NCBI GenBank assembly: GCA_023382535.1
Contig: JAHDWA010000101.1
Span: forward strand, 1 to 25,830
Direction: 5' to 3'
Length of the DNA: 25,830 nucleotides
DNA from: Anaerolineae bacterium
GTDB lineage: Bacteria; Chloroflexota; Anaerolineae; 4572-78; J111
This document shows, one piece after another, positions 15,101 through 23,247 of the stretch (position 1 is the first letter of the stretch; each line of letters begins with the position of its first letter). The notes under the pieces were generated by a model, which was not told the origin of the DNA, did no database searches, and saw nothing but the letters and a program-made list of their open reading frames with translations. Both the position numbers and the translations under genes were made by a program.

Positions 15101-18100
15101 AGGGCCGGATCAGAGGCCTGGCCGGCTGGCTGAAAAAGAAGCGCATGCCGGGGGTCATCGCCAACCAGACGGCGCTGCTCGGGACGCCCAGCGCCCGCAA
15201 GCGCTGGTTTGGCACCTCGGCCAGCTCGATGCAGACCCACGTCCACGCCTCGGATTACGGCCTGCCGCGCAACTCGATGGCGAAAAGCTGGGAAGATATT
15301 TTCCAGATGACTGGCCTCAAGCGGACCAAGGCCAACCGGGCCTACCTCAACCGGCTCTCCCGCGAGGGCAAGCTGCTCTTTAGCGGTATCCGCAACCCGG
15401 CCAGTGATCCAATTGCTCAGACCGGGGCCATCCTGAACATGCTCACCCCCGACATTCTGAGGGATGCCGGGCTGGACATTCCGACGACCGGCCACGGCGA
15501 CATCTTCCACCCGCACCAGGTTCAGCGCCAGGGCGGCGACAACGACTCCGACCAGAGCCAGGTTTACATGGTCCTCAAGCAAGCCGCCGGCGAACTGACC
15601 AATCCCTTCGGCCTGAAACCATCCGATCCGGAGGAGATTACCGCCGGGGCCAAGCGCCACGCGGCCGGGGAATACACCGACGCGGTGGATAAGCTCAACG
15701 TCAGCGCAGCCAAGGCCCAGCGCAATTTATTAGGCTTTGACCCGAGCCAGGGCGAGATCTCGCTCGAAGGTAGCCGCTTTACCTCGAACCAGTGGATGAA
15801 CGAATCCCTGGAGTCTTACCGGCTCAACTCCCGTCAGATCGGCCAGGCGTACAACATCCCCATTCGGGTGGGTATCAATTTGACCACCAATCCGGAGGCC
15901 AAGAAGCTGGTCAGCGAGTACGGCGGCTGGATGTACCAGAACCCGCTCGATAAAAAGAACTACGAGCCCCACTCGCCAGAAGAAGATTTGTTCAGCTTCT
16001 TTACCAGCTACAACGCCTTCACCGGCTCGTTTACCCCTTCCCGCGCGACCGATGAAAACAAGGGAACTTACTACAGTTGGCGCAAGGATTCGGGCTTCCA
16101 GACCCGCGCCCAATTCGGCGCGGCCGGCCTGCTGGCGATCCTCAAGCGGCTGACCGAAAAGCGCGAGGGGGTCCAGGCTCAAATGACCGAGAAACAGATG
16201 GCCGCCTTTGTCACGTCCTCAAAGGGCGACCTGGAGAAGATGACCCGGTTCATCGAGAATTGGAGCCTGCCGACCTGGGGGCAGCTCGACAGCAAAGCCG
16301 TTAAAAACCTAAAGATCGGCGACAACCAGCAGAAGGCCCTGCAGGCGTTCGCCGAGAGCGACAGCCCGATGGCTCAAATGATGCGCGGTTACGGCGCGCG
16401 CAATGCGGTCAAGGCCACCGCGCGCCTTCAGCGCCGGCTCCAGGGCGACATGCTCGATCCGGAGCGGCGGGCCGTGCTGGAGCAGGATGGCAAATTCAAG
16501 GGCGACCTGCGCGAGTACGTCAACATCCTGCAAAACCAGATGTATAACCGGGGCAACGGTCCCGGCTCGCCTGAGTTCAAGGCTGATTATGAAACCTTCA
16601 TGGGCGAGTTCGCCAAGGAGCTGGGGCCGGAAAAAAACTGGTTCAAGCTGCTCGAAGGGGGCAATAAAGAGCAGGGCAAACCGGCCGGTAAGTTCTATAC
16701 CGAGTGGTCGCCGGAACGGCGCATGAAGTTCTATAAATATGCCGGGCGGCTGTTCCAGAAGCATGTCACCGGCTACGGCTTCAATGAGGCCGGCCAGTGG
16801 CGCAATCTCGATCCGACAGTGCCGCGCAATAATGCTTTGCTCAAAGACGCCTTTCAGGATTACGACCAGATCAGGGCAGCGATGGCCGTCAACGCCAGGG
16901 AGCGCGGCGACGCGGAGCGTGAGGTCGAAGGCTTTGCCCCTCGGCTGGAGGAACTGGCTCAAAGCGAAGTGACCGGCCACCTGGTCCGCGAAAAGCACAG
17001 CCGCAAGAAAAAGGCGCTGGGGGGACTGTCCCGGCTCTTTGACCGTTACAAGGAGGTCAGCGGCCTCAATGGGTCAAGCCAAGTCGGCGCGGACTTCGAG
17101 GCGTTTGTGGTCGGCCGCAGGCCCTACACGGCTCAGGAAGAAGAAATGTTCCGCCAGGCGGAGCTGGGCCACCAGGAAGCGGCCGCTCTCCGCGAACAGC
17201 GCCGGAGGCGTGAGGGTTACACAGAACCGATGTATTTCGCCGAGGGCGGGGTATTGGAGGGAGCCACCCGCATTGGCAAGACCAGGGGCGGCCGCGACAT
17301 CATCGCCGGTGAGGCCGGCCGCGAATACGTGGTGCCGGAAGGCAAGACCCAGGATTTGGGCAATGGGGTCAAGGTCTTTGATGCCGACTCACTCGGTAAA
17401 GGCGCGCCCGACCTTAAGGGGCCAGGAGGCTCAGGCTCTCAACCCGTCATGCTGGCCAAGGGCGGTCTGATTGACTACCAGGCTTACGCTAATGCTCCTG
17501 CCAACGATTTCAAGAACGCTTTGCTTCAGGTAGCCCAGGAACTGAGCAGCGGGAGCTTCGCCGGCAGCCTGGACGACGCTAAAGCCCTCGTAGGCAAGGC
17601 CATAGAAGCCGACATCCAGAAGATGATGGCCAACCCACCCAGCGGGGCATATAAGGGCTTGTACGCGACTGACATCACCGGCCGGGCGACCGACAGGATG
17701 GCCCAGGCGCTGGGACCCAACCCGGCAGCGGCAGATCAGGCCGCCTGGAACGCTTACCTCGGCGACTACGGCCTTTCGGCTGATTTCCAACCGCTGACCG
17801 TGCGCTCTGGCGGGGTGGATGCGGCCACCCGTAAACAGCTCGCCGCCAGCGGGACCAGCATGGCCGATTTCCTGAAAGGGATCAGCGCCCAGGTCCAGGG
17901 TAAGGCGTTCTCACACGCCAACTACGGCCATGTCTACGACGCGATCCCCGGCTGGTCCAGCCATTGGAATGGCAATCGGCCTGGCGCGACCATCCCTAGC
18001 TCGCCCCTTTCGACGACCGGCGCGGCCACGTTAGCCAGGCTGTCAGGTGCAGGGGCAGCAGCCGGCGGGGGAACGCCACCGGTAGGGCCAACCACGCCCG

Positions 18101-21100
18101 CGACCGGAGGGAGTCCCAACGACCCGCAGGAGCACGTGCCGGCGGGACGGCTCGATGAAATGGTGACCGTGCCAAAGCTCACGCCCCAAATGATGGGTGA
18201 GTACCGCCAGGTCTTTAGCAAGCTCGGCGAGCTGCGGGGCATCAATCCCGCCGATACCAATAAGGAGCAGCTTCAATTGCTCAAGCTGGCCGGGCAGCGC
18301 GGCACCGACGTGTTCAAGATCGCCCAGCGGTCCAAGAACCTGCTCTATCAGGAGCAGCTCCAGGGGCTGGCCAAGCTAGGCATCAACCCGGCCCAACAGA
18401 GCGAGTATGCCCGGTTGATCAATACCTACGGCAACAGCGACCCCGATTTGATCAACAACGAGCGCGGCTTTACCGACCAGGAGCTGGCCGAGATCACCCG
18501 CAATATCTACAGCGCCAACGCCGGCGACGATTCTGCGATCAAGGCCGAACGCTACCTGTTTGGCCGGATGGAGGAGCTGCACCGCAACGTCCGCGAGCGC
18601 GGCCTATCGCTGACCGACACCCAGGTGAAACAGTGGGACCGGCAGGGATTGGGCTATAAGAACCTCGATCCGGAGCAGCTCAAGCTGGCCCGCGAGTTCA
18701 ACGACTTCTATAACAGCGAGTTTCTCAGCCTGCGCGAGCGCATCCCGTTCCACAATCAGAAAGGTGAGCCAACCTATTTAGGGGGCCAGCACCCCAACTT
18801 TGACCCGAGCTTTATCAACCAGATCTTGCCGCAGGCCAAGGCCGCCCGGCTCAAATACGAATCGGGCGAAGTATTCAAAACGCTGACCCCCGACAGGGTA
18901 GCCAGAATCAAGCCCAGTTTGGCCGAGACCCTGCAAAACGCCGAGGCGGTTCCTTTTGCCCAGGAGCAGCTCGCCCAGCAGACCCGCCAGGAAAAAGAAG
19001 CGGCTCGGATGGGCCAGATTGATCGCCGGCTGGATGACATCAAGGCGTGGCGGCAGGCCGGTCTCGCCGGTCAGGTTGACGCCTTCAGCAGCGGGATGCA
19101 GCCCTTCGACGACGCGGCTGATGTCAGTTTCTTCTCCAGCCAGCGCCAGGCCGCTTACGAGGCCGCCGTGCCGCTCAAGCATCAGTATGACGCCGCGCTG
19201 GGCCGGGGCGACCTGAGAACGGCGCAGCGGCTGTGGGACCAGATTGAACCGCTCAACACCCAGATCGGCGAGCTGAAGGACCAGATCGGCATCCTGACGC
19301 CCCACATCAAGGAGCACGTGGACACACTCGGCGAGCAAACCGTAGCGATCCGCGATGAGCTGAAGGAGCGCAAGCAGACCTACAGCGCCCTCTCCGGCCG
19401 GCACGATGAGCTGGTCAAAGAACGCTCCGGACTCATTGGACCGGACCGGACCCGCAAGGATCAGGAAATCGCTGCGGTTAAAGGCGAGATGGACTCGGTT
19501 CACAGCGAGATCAAGAGCCAGGCCAAGGAACTCGGCCGGTTGACTTACGAGAAAAAGACCTTAACCGACCTGATCCACGAACCGCAGGGCCGGGCCATTA
19601 CCGGCATGGGCAAGCGGCCGGAAACCTACGGCCAGATGGCCCTAAACGAACTCAAATCCGGCTACGCCCCGCAAAAGCTATTTTGGGAGTTCCAGAACAT
19701 GCAGCAAATGCAGTACATGGCCTTTATGCCCATGCTCCAGATGCGGCAGCAGTACATCGGCGAGCAGGCTGCGCTCGGCCAGGCTAACTATGCTTTAGGG
19801 GCCGGCTCGATGCCGCAATCGGTCCTCTCGGCGCTGGCCAGCCAGGCCAACATGAGCCGGGCCTCGTCCACGTTTGGGCAGGGCGTGGATAACTCCATCG
19901 CCATGAGTGCCTGGAAGGGACTGACCGGCTTCCTGGGCCGCAACGAGGGCGCGGGCGCGTTCCTGGGCGCAGCTGGCTTTGATTTGACCTCCGGCCTGAC
20001 CGCCTTGATGGGGGCCAAGATGGTCGGCGGGCCGTCCCTGTCTGCCCTGGGCAAACTCATGCCGGCGCTGGGGGTAAAGTCTGCCCCTTATTATGGACCG
20101 GCCGGCGGGCCGGGCCTGGGCGCGACTTCTCTGGCCGCGTTGGGGACCGGCGGCGGGCTGGTTGCCGGCGGGCTGGGCCTGGGCCTGGGCGCGGGGGTCT
20201 ACAGCGCGATCCGGCCGGAAGGCAGCGCTTCCCTGCCCGAGTTTGCGACCGTGGCCGCCTACAGCGCCGCCGGCTATACCGGCGATATGTGGGGCGGCTC
20301 CTTCAATCCGGCCAACAATGCCATTCTGCGCGGCCTGGCTGACCAGAGCGGCCTGGCCGGCTATATGGGCTGGGATGTCTGGAACCAGGAGCAGGCTGAC
20401 AAGTACGGGCAGGCTGTGGGTAAATACACTGGGGCCGTCACCGACCCCATTCCGGTCTGGGTGACCAAGATGGAATCAGCCGTAGCCGAGCAGCTCGGCG
20501 TGAGCAAGGATCAACTGCCCTTCGACCGGCAGGAGCTGGGCCAGATGGTCCAGATGGCCGCCGAGGACCAGGGCATCACCAGAAAGCAGTTGGAGGAAAC
20601 GCCCGGCGTGGCCGAAAAACTGGCCGCCGAGATCGCAGACTCCTTCACCTCCGGCGTCTCGATGAACCAGCGTAGCGCCCTGCGCCAACGGGCGATTGAT
20701 GTCTCCGGCTACGCGCCGGGAACCCAAGGCGCACGGATGATGAGTGAGTGGGTGCAGCAGGGCAGCCAGTTCGAGCGCCAGCAAAGACTCCAGGCGGCGG
20801 CGATGGTCCAGAATTTGGCCGATGAAATGGACTTCACCCCGCAGCAGCGCCGGGAGATGAGTGAGAAGGTTTACGACCTGCTCGCCGGCGGCGTCAGCCA
20901 GGCGCAAGTGGCTCGCTCGATGCAGCAGCGGGCCATGAGCAACCAATACACCTGGTCGGCCGCGGCCTACGCCTCCGGCAACGATCACCTGGCTCTGATG
21001 GATAAAGATCAACCCTGGCTGCCGAAGAATCTAACCGCACAATGGGCGGTGGAGGACCGGCGGCGGGCCGAAGATAACGCCCGCGAGCTGGGGGCGATGA

Positions 21101-22542
21101 CCTTGGGCGCAAATGGTTTTGAATGGCAGGGCGGCCGGCAGGAGATTGAAATCGGCTGGCAGCGCCAGAAGCTCGACCTGGAGGAAGAATTTTGGACCTT
21201 CCGGCGCAAGTCGCAGCTCGACGACTTCGCCATGCAGCAAAAGATGTTTGATTTCAACATTCGCCAGCAGCGCATGGCCCTGGACTGGGAAGCCAAGCAG
21301 AGCCGGACCCAATCCGACTATTACGAAAAGCAGTACGCCCTCAATAAGAAGATTTTCGATCTGCAAACTTCGTGGCAGCGTCACGACTTCGATAAGCAGG
21401 AGGCGAGACTCGAAGTGCGCCGCGACTGGCAGCTCGAGGATTCCGCGTGGGACCGGGAGAGCTTCGAGATACAATCCGGCTGGCAAATGGAGGATTTGCA
21501 ACGGGCTTTGCGCTACGCATCCAGCGGCCGGGAACGGATGGATATCCGGCGGCAGATGGAGCGGCAGAGCATCCTGAATGACCGCAAGCAGACCGAGTTT
21601 GACCGGGAGGATGCCCGCAACTCAACCCAATATAGTTGGGCTAAAGAGGATGCGCAGGATAACCGCCAGCGGTTCGAGGAAATGAACGAACTCCAACGCC
21701 AGCAGATGGAGCTGGGCCGCGAATACTGGGAGCAGCAGCAGGGCATGGCCGAGAGCTACCGCGAAGCGCGCCGGGCGGCGATGGAGGAGCAGATCGCGCT
21801 TCAGCAGCAGCAAAACGCCCTGAACACGCAGCAGTTCCTGGACGGCATGGCCTTGAATGACCAGCAGCACGCTTTAGAAACCCAGATCAACGAAACCAAG
21901 TATCAGTGGGCCTTGGACGACCTGGAGCTGGCCCGCGAGCGCGCGGTCGAGGATGAGAAGCTGCTCGGCTTGCAGCGGGAGATGATGAGCGCCTCGTATT
22001 TTTACTCCTACTACCAGGCGATGGGCTACGATGCGGCCAAGAAAGCCAAGCCGGAGTTGGAAGGGATGGCCAAGGCTGCCGGCGAGCTGGCCGACAACAT
22101 GGAACGCTACCAGACCGCCCTAAACGGGGCTAAAAACATTTGGGACCAGATGCCCACGCCGAACAACCCGGCCGGTCCGGATTACCCGGGCCAGAGCATG
22201 AACCCCAACGCCACCCCCGACGCCGGCATGACCCCGGCTCCCCCGCCACCCTGGCTGAACGGCTTTGCTGAGGGCGGCTACACCGGCGACGGCAATCCCG
22301 GCGAGATGGCCGGTATCGTCCACCGCGGCGAGTATGTGGTGCCGAGCGGCGGGGCCTTGGTCTTGCGCGGCCAAGGGGAAGGCGGCGGCGAAATGGTCAG
22401 CCTGCTGTCCGAGATGGTCGCTTTCCAGGCCGCGATCCTGAGCCAGTTGCAAGAGGGCGGCGGGACCATCCTGATTGATGCCGAGCGGCTGAAGAAAGCC
22501 GGTTTCTTACATCAATCAAATTTCAACCAGGTCTACAAGTAA
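12169..22542 (+). CDS. giant tape-measure protein with RNA-polymerase-like (DPBB) N-terminal half
   Basis: A 3457-residue virion protein. The start chosen is ATG 12169, with AAAGGA at 12156-12161; an upstream TTG (12130) has no ribosome site. Layout: tandem helix-turn-helix-like motifs (67-95, 101-131); a Pro/Ser/acidic linker (about 280-345); a beta-rich segment with LRLKGYFGNRSNVVS (623-637); GIRNP (1073-1077); FHPHQVQRQGGDNDSDQSQV (1114-1133) with Asp1124, Asp1126 and Asp1128; RQIGQAYN (1222-1229). A tape-measure-end motif, YFAEGG...GREYVVP, lies at 1689-1723. A Gly/Pro/Thr linker (about 1930-1990), long helices, a hydrophobic Gly-rich stretch (about 2590-2685), a Trp/Gln-rich coiled coil (2985-3268) and a C-terminal FAEGGYTG...HRGEYVVP (3366-3392) follow. 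The tape-measure role is well supported. The polymerase reading is inference from the DxDxD context and its order after the KG segment. Confidence 0.8.
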   Translation: MPSLKDWLTNDSDTPPPFSLDADDVTVDRRQMRGLLRSQAAPGAVQGLSAGQINRAYERSSNKPSQIYRLIKQGTPLPRVANALGMSPEAVRGIYEREAAVRLQQQGLSFSQIGEKLGISEAQARMTYARGHVQKFGSNPAVQAGRKPGTPFPSGVFEQPTYNRDTNRNSASINSILTEVRQQVEPQGFQLETTFEADPLGGRHVVRVKQGDSYVGQPFRLTATPNGVPLVSKTGKSAGGYRLTRQAGGLSLPQRLGSAIIQMAANHQAYQSGRPSSGSDMPDDASEYPKGYMPGWMLEEPPPAYDSGPGDYFEDEGSSSVPDMPAWMKEEPAPVPTGPAGNAKGFRNVLDLLDVGGKNPENKAAWRQINAGDYMRMSSAGRFREENSEGINKDPKTTQWTYPEGVTQGRYQTLAGEVLTPVISKGTVYPLEARNYIAGNIEYVEQLQGGLTVRQQWGSQKGQGKQIKRDELSLTRKYWQAGPALGVAYPEVPQHILGQRATEPEVAHIAKAFILDKGGIIPEGQMWKDTNYAPWVFGSFEQNPEKYELRFDPNYSEEEVLRAAGLLGPDGKFRPRVLKQGSGKVSSPNGFKKDLLQNNEAGVVSGYEIVDSINDKGDPVRVLRLKGYFGNRSNVVSAMKLEGWKNLAQDKHIREQMGLDYDLIMAKPSDAVVANISMLNALPRDEFEGLWREVHGDRPAPTRTSSMADVEGLAKVWQRYQEKNRRTEILRGQVFDKDTLQNYLDAKIIKDGKYEELPPLFEGAEPMYKGDLIATGYTAPVRARYITDVTKLGRGNLSNEILRSVEHNFPGLGSHLRDLGYEGRDIYNTLFEMHQLNTKPGFSEHGSPVVDLLGDLTGNKDARAGMESLYQQKLAEMLPASMAGDPKDFDEAQIKAHEKFQAEAGAQAIRQYYNEALGTDSYIFRMGNEKEASYMVNPDLLERFGYIDEETNEKTSELKREGDFQLKAVWDAVQSGNEGRIRGLAGWLKKKRMPGVIANQTALLGTPSARKRWFGTSASSMQTHVHASDYGLPRNSMAKSWEDIFQMTGLKRTKANRAYLNRLSREGKLLFSGIRNPASDPIAQTGAILNMLTPDILRDAGLDIPTTGHGDIFHPHQVQRQGGDNDSDQSQVYMVLKQAAGELTNPFGLKPSDPEEITAGAKRHAAGEYTDAVDKLNVSAAKAQRNLLGFDPSQGEISLEGSRFTSNQWMNESLESYRLNSRQIGQAYNIPIRVGINLTTNPEAKKLVSEYGGWMYQNPLDKKNYEPHSPEEDLFSFFTSYNAFTGSFTPSRATDENKGTYYSWRKDSGFQTRAQFGAAGLLAILKRLTEKREGVQAQMTEKQMAAFVTSSKGDLEKMTRFIENWSLPTWGQLDSKAVKNLKIGDNQQKALQAFAESDSPMAQMMRGYGARNAVKATARLQRRLQGDMLDPERRAVLEQDGKFKGDLREYVNILQNQMYNRGNGPGSPEFKADYETFMGEFAKELGPEKNWFKLLEGGNKEQGKPAGKFYTEWSPERRMKFYKYAGRLFQKHVTGYGFNEAGQWRNLDPTVPRNNALLKDAFQDYDQIRAAMAVNARERGDAEREVEGFAPRLEELAQSEVTGHLVREKHSRKKKALGGLSRLFDRYKEVSGLNGSSQVGADFEAFVVGRRPYTAQEEEMFRQAELGHQEAAALREQRRRREGYTEPMYFAEGGVLEGATRIGKTRGGRDIIAGEAGREYVVPEGKTQDLGNGVKVFDADSLGKGAPDLKGPGGSGSQPVMLAKGGLIDYQAYANAPANDFKNALLQVAQELSSGSFAGSLDDAKALVGKAIEADIQKMMANPPSGAYKGLYATDITGRATDRMAQALGPNPAAADQAAWNAYLGDYGLSADFQPLTVRSGGVDAATRKQLAASGTSMADFLKGISAQVQGKAFSHANYGHVYDAIPGWSSHWNGNRPGATIPSSPLSTTGAATLARLSGAGAAAGGGTPPVGPTTPATGGSPNDPQEHVPAGRLDEMVTVPKLTPQMMGEYRQVFSKLGELRGINPADTNKEQLQLLKLAGQRGTDVFKIAQRSKNLLYQEQLQGLAKLGINPAQQSEYARLINTYGNSDPDLINNERGFTDQELAEITRNIYSANAGDDSAIKAERYLFGRMEELHRNVRERGLSLTDTQVKQWDRQGLGYKNLDPEQLKLAREFNDFYNSEFLSLRERIPFHNQKGEPTYLGGQHPNFDPSFINQILPQAKAARLKYESGEVFKTLTPDRVARIKPSLAETLQNAEAVPFAQEQLAQQTRQEKEAARMGQIDRRLDDIKAWRQAGLAGQVDAFSSGMQPFDDAADVSFFSSQRQAAYEAAVPLKHQYDAALGRGDLRTAQRLWDQIEPLNTQIGELKDQIGILTPHIKEHVDTLGEQTVAIRDELKERKQTYSALSGRHDELVKERSGLIGPDRTRKDQEIAAVKGEMDSVHSEIKSQAKELGRLTYEKKTLTDLIHEPQGRAITGMGKRPETYGQMALNELKSGYAPQKLFWEFQNMQQMQYMAFMPMLQMRQQYIGEQAALGQANYALGAGSMPQSVLSALASQANMSRASSTFGQGVDNSIAMSAWKGLTGFLGRNEGAGAFLGAAGFDLTSGLTALMGAKMVGGPSLSALGKLMPALGVKSAPYYGPAGGPGLGATSLAALGTGGGLVAGGLGLGLGAGVYSAIRPEGSASLPEFATVAAYSAAGYTGDMWGGSFNPANNAILRGLADQSGLAGYMGWDVWNQEQADKYGQAVGKYTGAVTDPIPVWVTKMESAVAEQLGVSKDQLPFDRQELGQMVQMAAEDQGITRKQLEETPGVAEKLAAEIADSFTSGVSMNQRSALRQRAIDVSGYAPGTQGARMMSEWVQQGSQFERQQRLQAAAMVQNLADEMDFTPQQRREMSEKVYDLLAGGVSQAQVARSMQQRAMSNQYTWSAAAYASGNDHLALMDKDQPWLPKNLTAQWAVEDRRRAEDNARELGAMTLGANGFEWQGGRQEIEIGWQRQKLDLEEEFWTFRRKSQLDDFAMQQKMFDFNIRQQRMALDWEAKQSRTQSDYYEKQYALNKKIFDLQTSWQRHDFDKQEARLEVRRDWQLEDSAWDRESFEIQSGWQMEDLQRALRYASSGRERMDIRRQMERQSILNDRKQTEFDREDARNSTQYSWAKEDAQDNRQRFEEMNELQRQQMELGREYWEQQQGMAESYREARRAAMEEQIALQQQQNALNTQQFLDGMALNDQQHALETQINETKYQWALDDLELARERAVEDEKLLGLQREMMSASYFYSYYQAMGYDAAKKAKPELEGMAKAAGELADNMERYQTALNGAKNIWDQMPTPNNPAGPDYPGQSMNPNATPDAGMTPAPPPPWLNGFAEGGYTGDGNPGEMAGIVHRGEYVVPSGGALVLRGQGEGGGEMVSLLSEMVAFQAAILSQLQEGGGTILIDAERLKKAGFLHQSNFNQVYK
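12495..12515 (+). repeat. palindromic core embedded in coding sequence
   Basis: TTCCCAAATTGGGGAA matches the core of the intergenic palindromic element at 15 of 16 positions and encodes SQIGE of the second helix-turn-helix-like motif in the giant protein. Confidence 0.4.
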
Positions 22543-22595
22543 GGATTTCCCCAATTGGGGAAATCCTTACCCCCCAAGGGGGTGCGAAGCGCTTA
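22541..22595 (+). repeat. dispersed palindromic element, copy C, with perfect 28-bp palindrome
   Basis: The element begins inside the stop codon of the giant gene. Bases 22541-22568 are a perfect 28-bp palindrome centred on CCCCAATTGGGG. A CCCCCCAAGGGGG hairpin (22570-22582) and GCGAAGCGC (22584-22592) follow. No T-run follows, so it is not a standard terminator. It may protect or process the mRNA end. Confidence 0.75.
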
Positions 22596-22627
22596 CGTTT
22601 CAACCCCTTTTGGGATAGAGTGAGGCT

Positions 22628-23047
22628 ATGGATTACATCACCCTCGACGGCAAAAAATATAAAGTCTCCGACCAGGACGACACTTCATGGAAACCCGTGT
22701 GGAAGCGCCAGAAAAGGTACGGCGTCGGCCTGACCGGCAAGACGATCATCCAGGACTTCACCCGGCCCGATGGCTCAGGCGGCGAACGCCTGCCGCGGGA
22801 GTGGAGCCTGCTGCTGCGCACCTTTATTTCAACCCCCTGGCCTGACAACACCTGGGGAACTTTTGCCGATCTCCTGGCTTCGTCTAATAAAGCCACGGTC
22901 ACTTATATCGAACATGACGGGACGACCACCCACACCGTCGGCATCCTCAAGCCGGTCATCCCCCGGCCGCGGGTGGGGGCCAATGTCCTGGGCGAGTGCT
23001 ACGGCATCTTCTTCGTCCCGATTCAAATGGTCAAGGTCTATTCGTAA
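22628..23047 (+). CDS. small tail protein following the tape measure
   Basis: A 139-residue protein immediately after the tape measure gene, where distal tail or tail-tip adaptor proteins are usually encoded. It is beta-rich with conserved-looking Trp and Arg/Pro positions (KKYKVSDQDDTSWKPVWKR, then LPREWSLLLRTFISTPWPDNTWGTF split over residues 55-79, and IPRPRVGANVLGECYGIFFVPIQ near the C-terminus). ATG 22628 is preceded by GAGTGAGG. Its TAA overlaps the next ATG by one base (TAATG), suggesting coupling. I do not recognise a specific family; function is inferred from position. Confidence 0.6.
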   Translation: MDYITLDGKKYKVSDQDDTSWKPVWKRQKRYGVGLTGKTIIQDFTRPDGSGGERLPREWSLLLRTFISTPWPDNTWGTFADLLASSNKATVTYIEHDGTTTHTVGILKPVIPRPRVGANVLGECYGIFFVPIQMVKVYS

Positions 23048-23247
23048 TGCGCAAACCAATTACTTTCAAGATCGAGCTGACCGGGCAGGCGACCGGGCCG
23101 CTTGAGGATAATCTCACCCTGCTGCTGGAGGTCATGCGGACCATCGCCAGGGATTTCAAGATTATGATTGACTACCCGGCCATGATCTACCTGGACGACT
23201 TAGAGGAACCGAATGGCGATCACCCTGTCCCCAACCCTGACCACTGA
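23047..23247 (+). CDS. hypothetical small tail-region protein
   Basis: A 66-residue protein starting at ATG 23047, which overlaps the previous stop by one base (TAATG). An in-frame upstream ATG (22996) would overlap the previous gene and is not preferred. Content: a strand (PITFKIELTG), a long helix (EDNLTLLLEVMRTIARDFKIMI), then DYPAMIYLDDLEEP. The 3' end overlaps the next gene by 35 bases in another frame. No family recognised; coupling to its neighbours suggests a structural or assembly role in the tail tip. Confidence 0.58.
   Translation: MRKPITFKIELTGQATGPLEDNLTLLLEVMRTIARDFKIMIDYPAMIYLDDLEEPNGDHPVPNPDH

Noticed and set aside
14917..15660. Long minus-strand open frame inside the giant gene.
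   Set aside because: Antisense shadow of a continuous coding frame, with no independent start signals.
12169..22542. Giant protein as an N4-type (T7-like) virion RNA polymerase.
   Set aside because: Similar in length, but no T7-family polymerase motifs were recognised; the visible signature is DxDxD of the double-barrel type, and the C-terminus is a tape measure.
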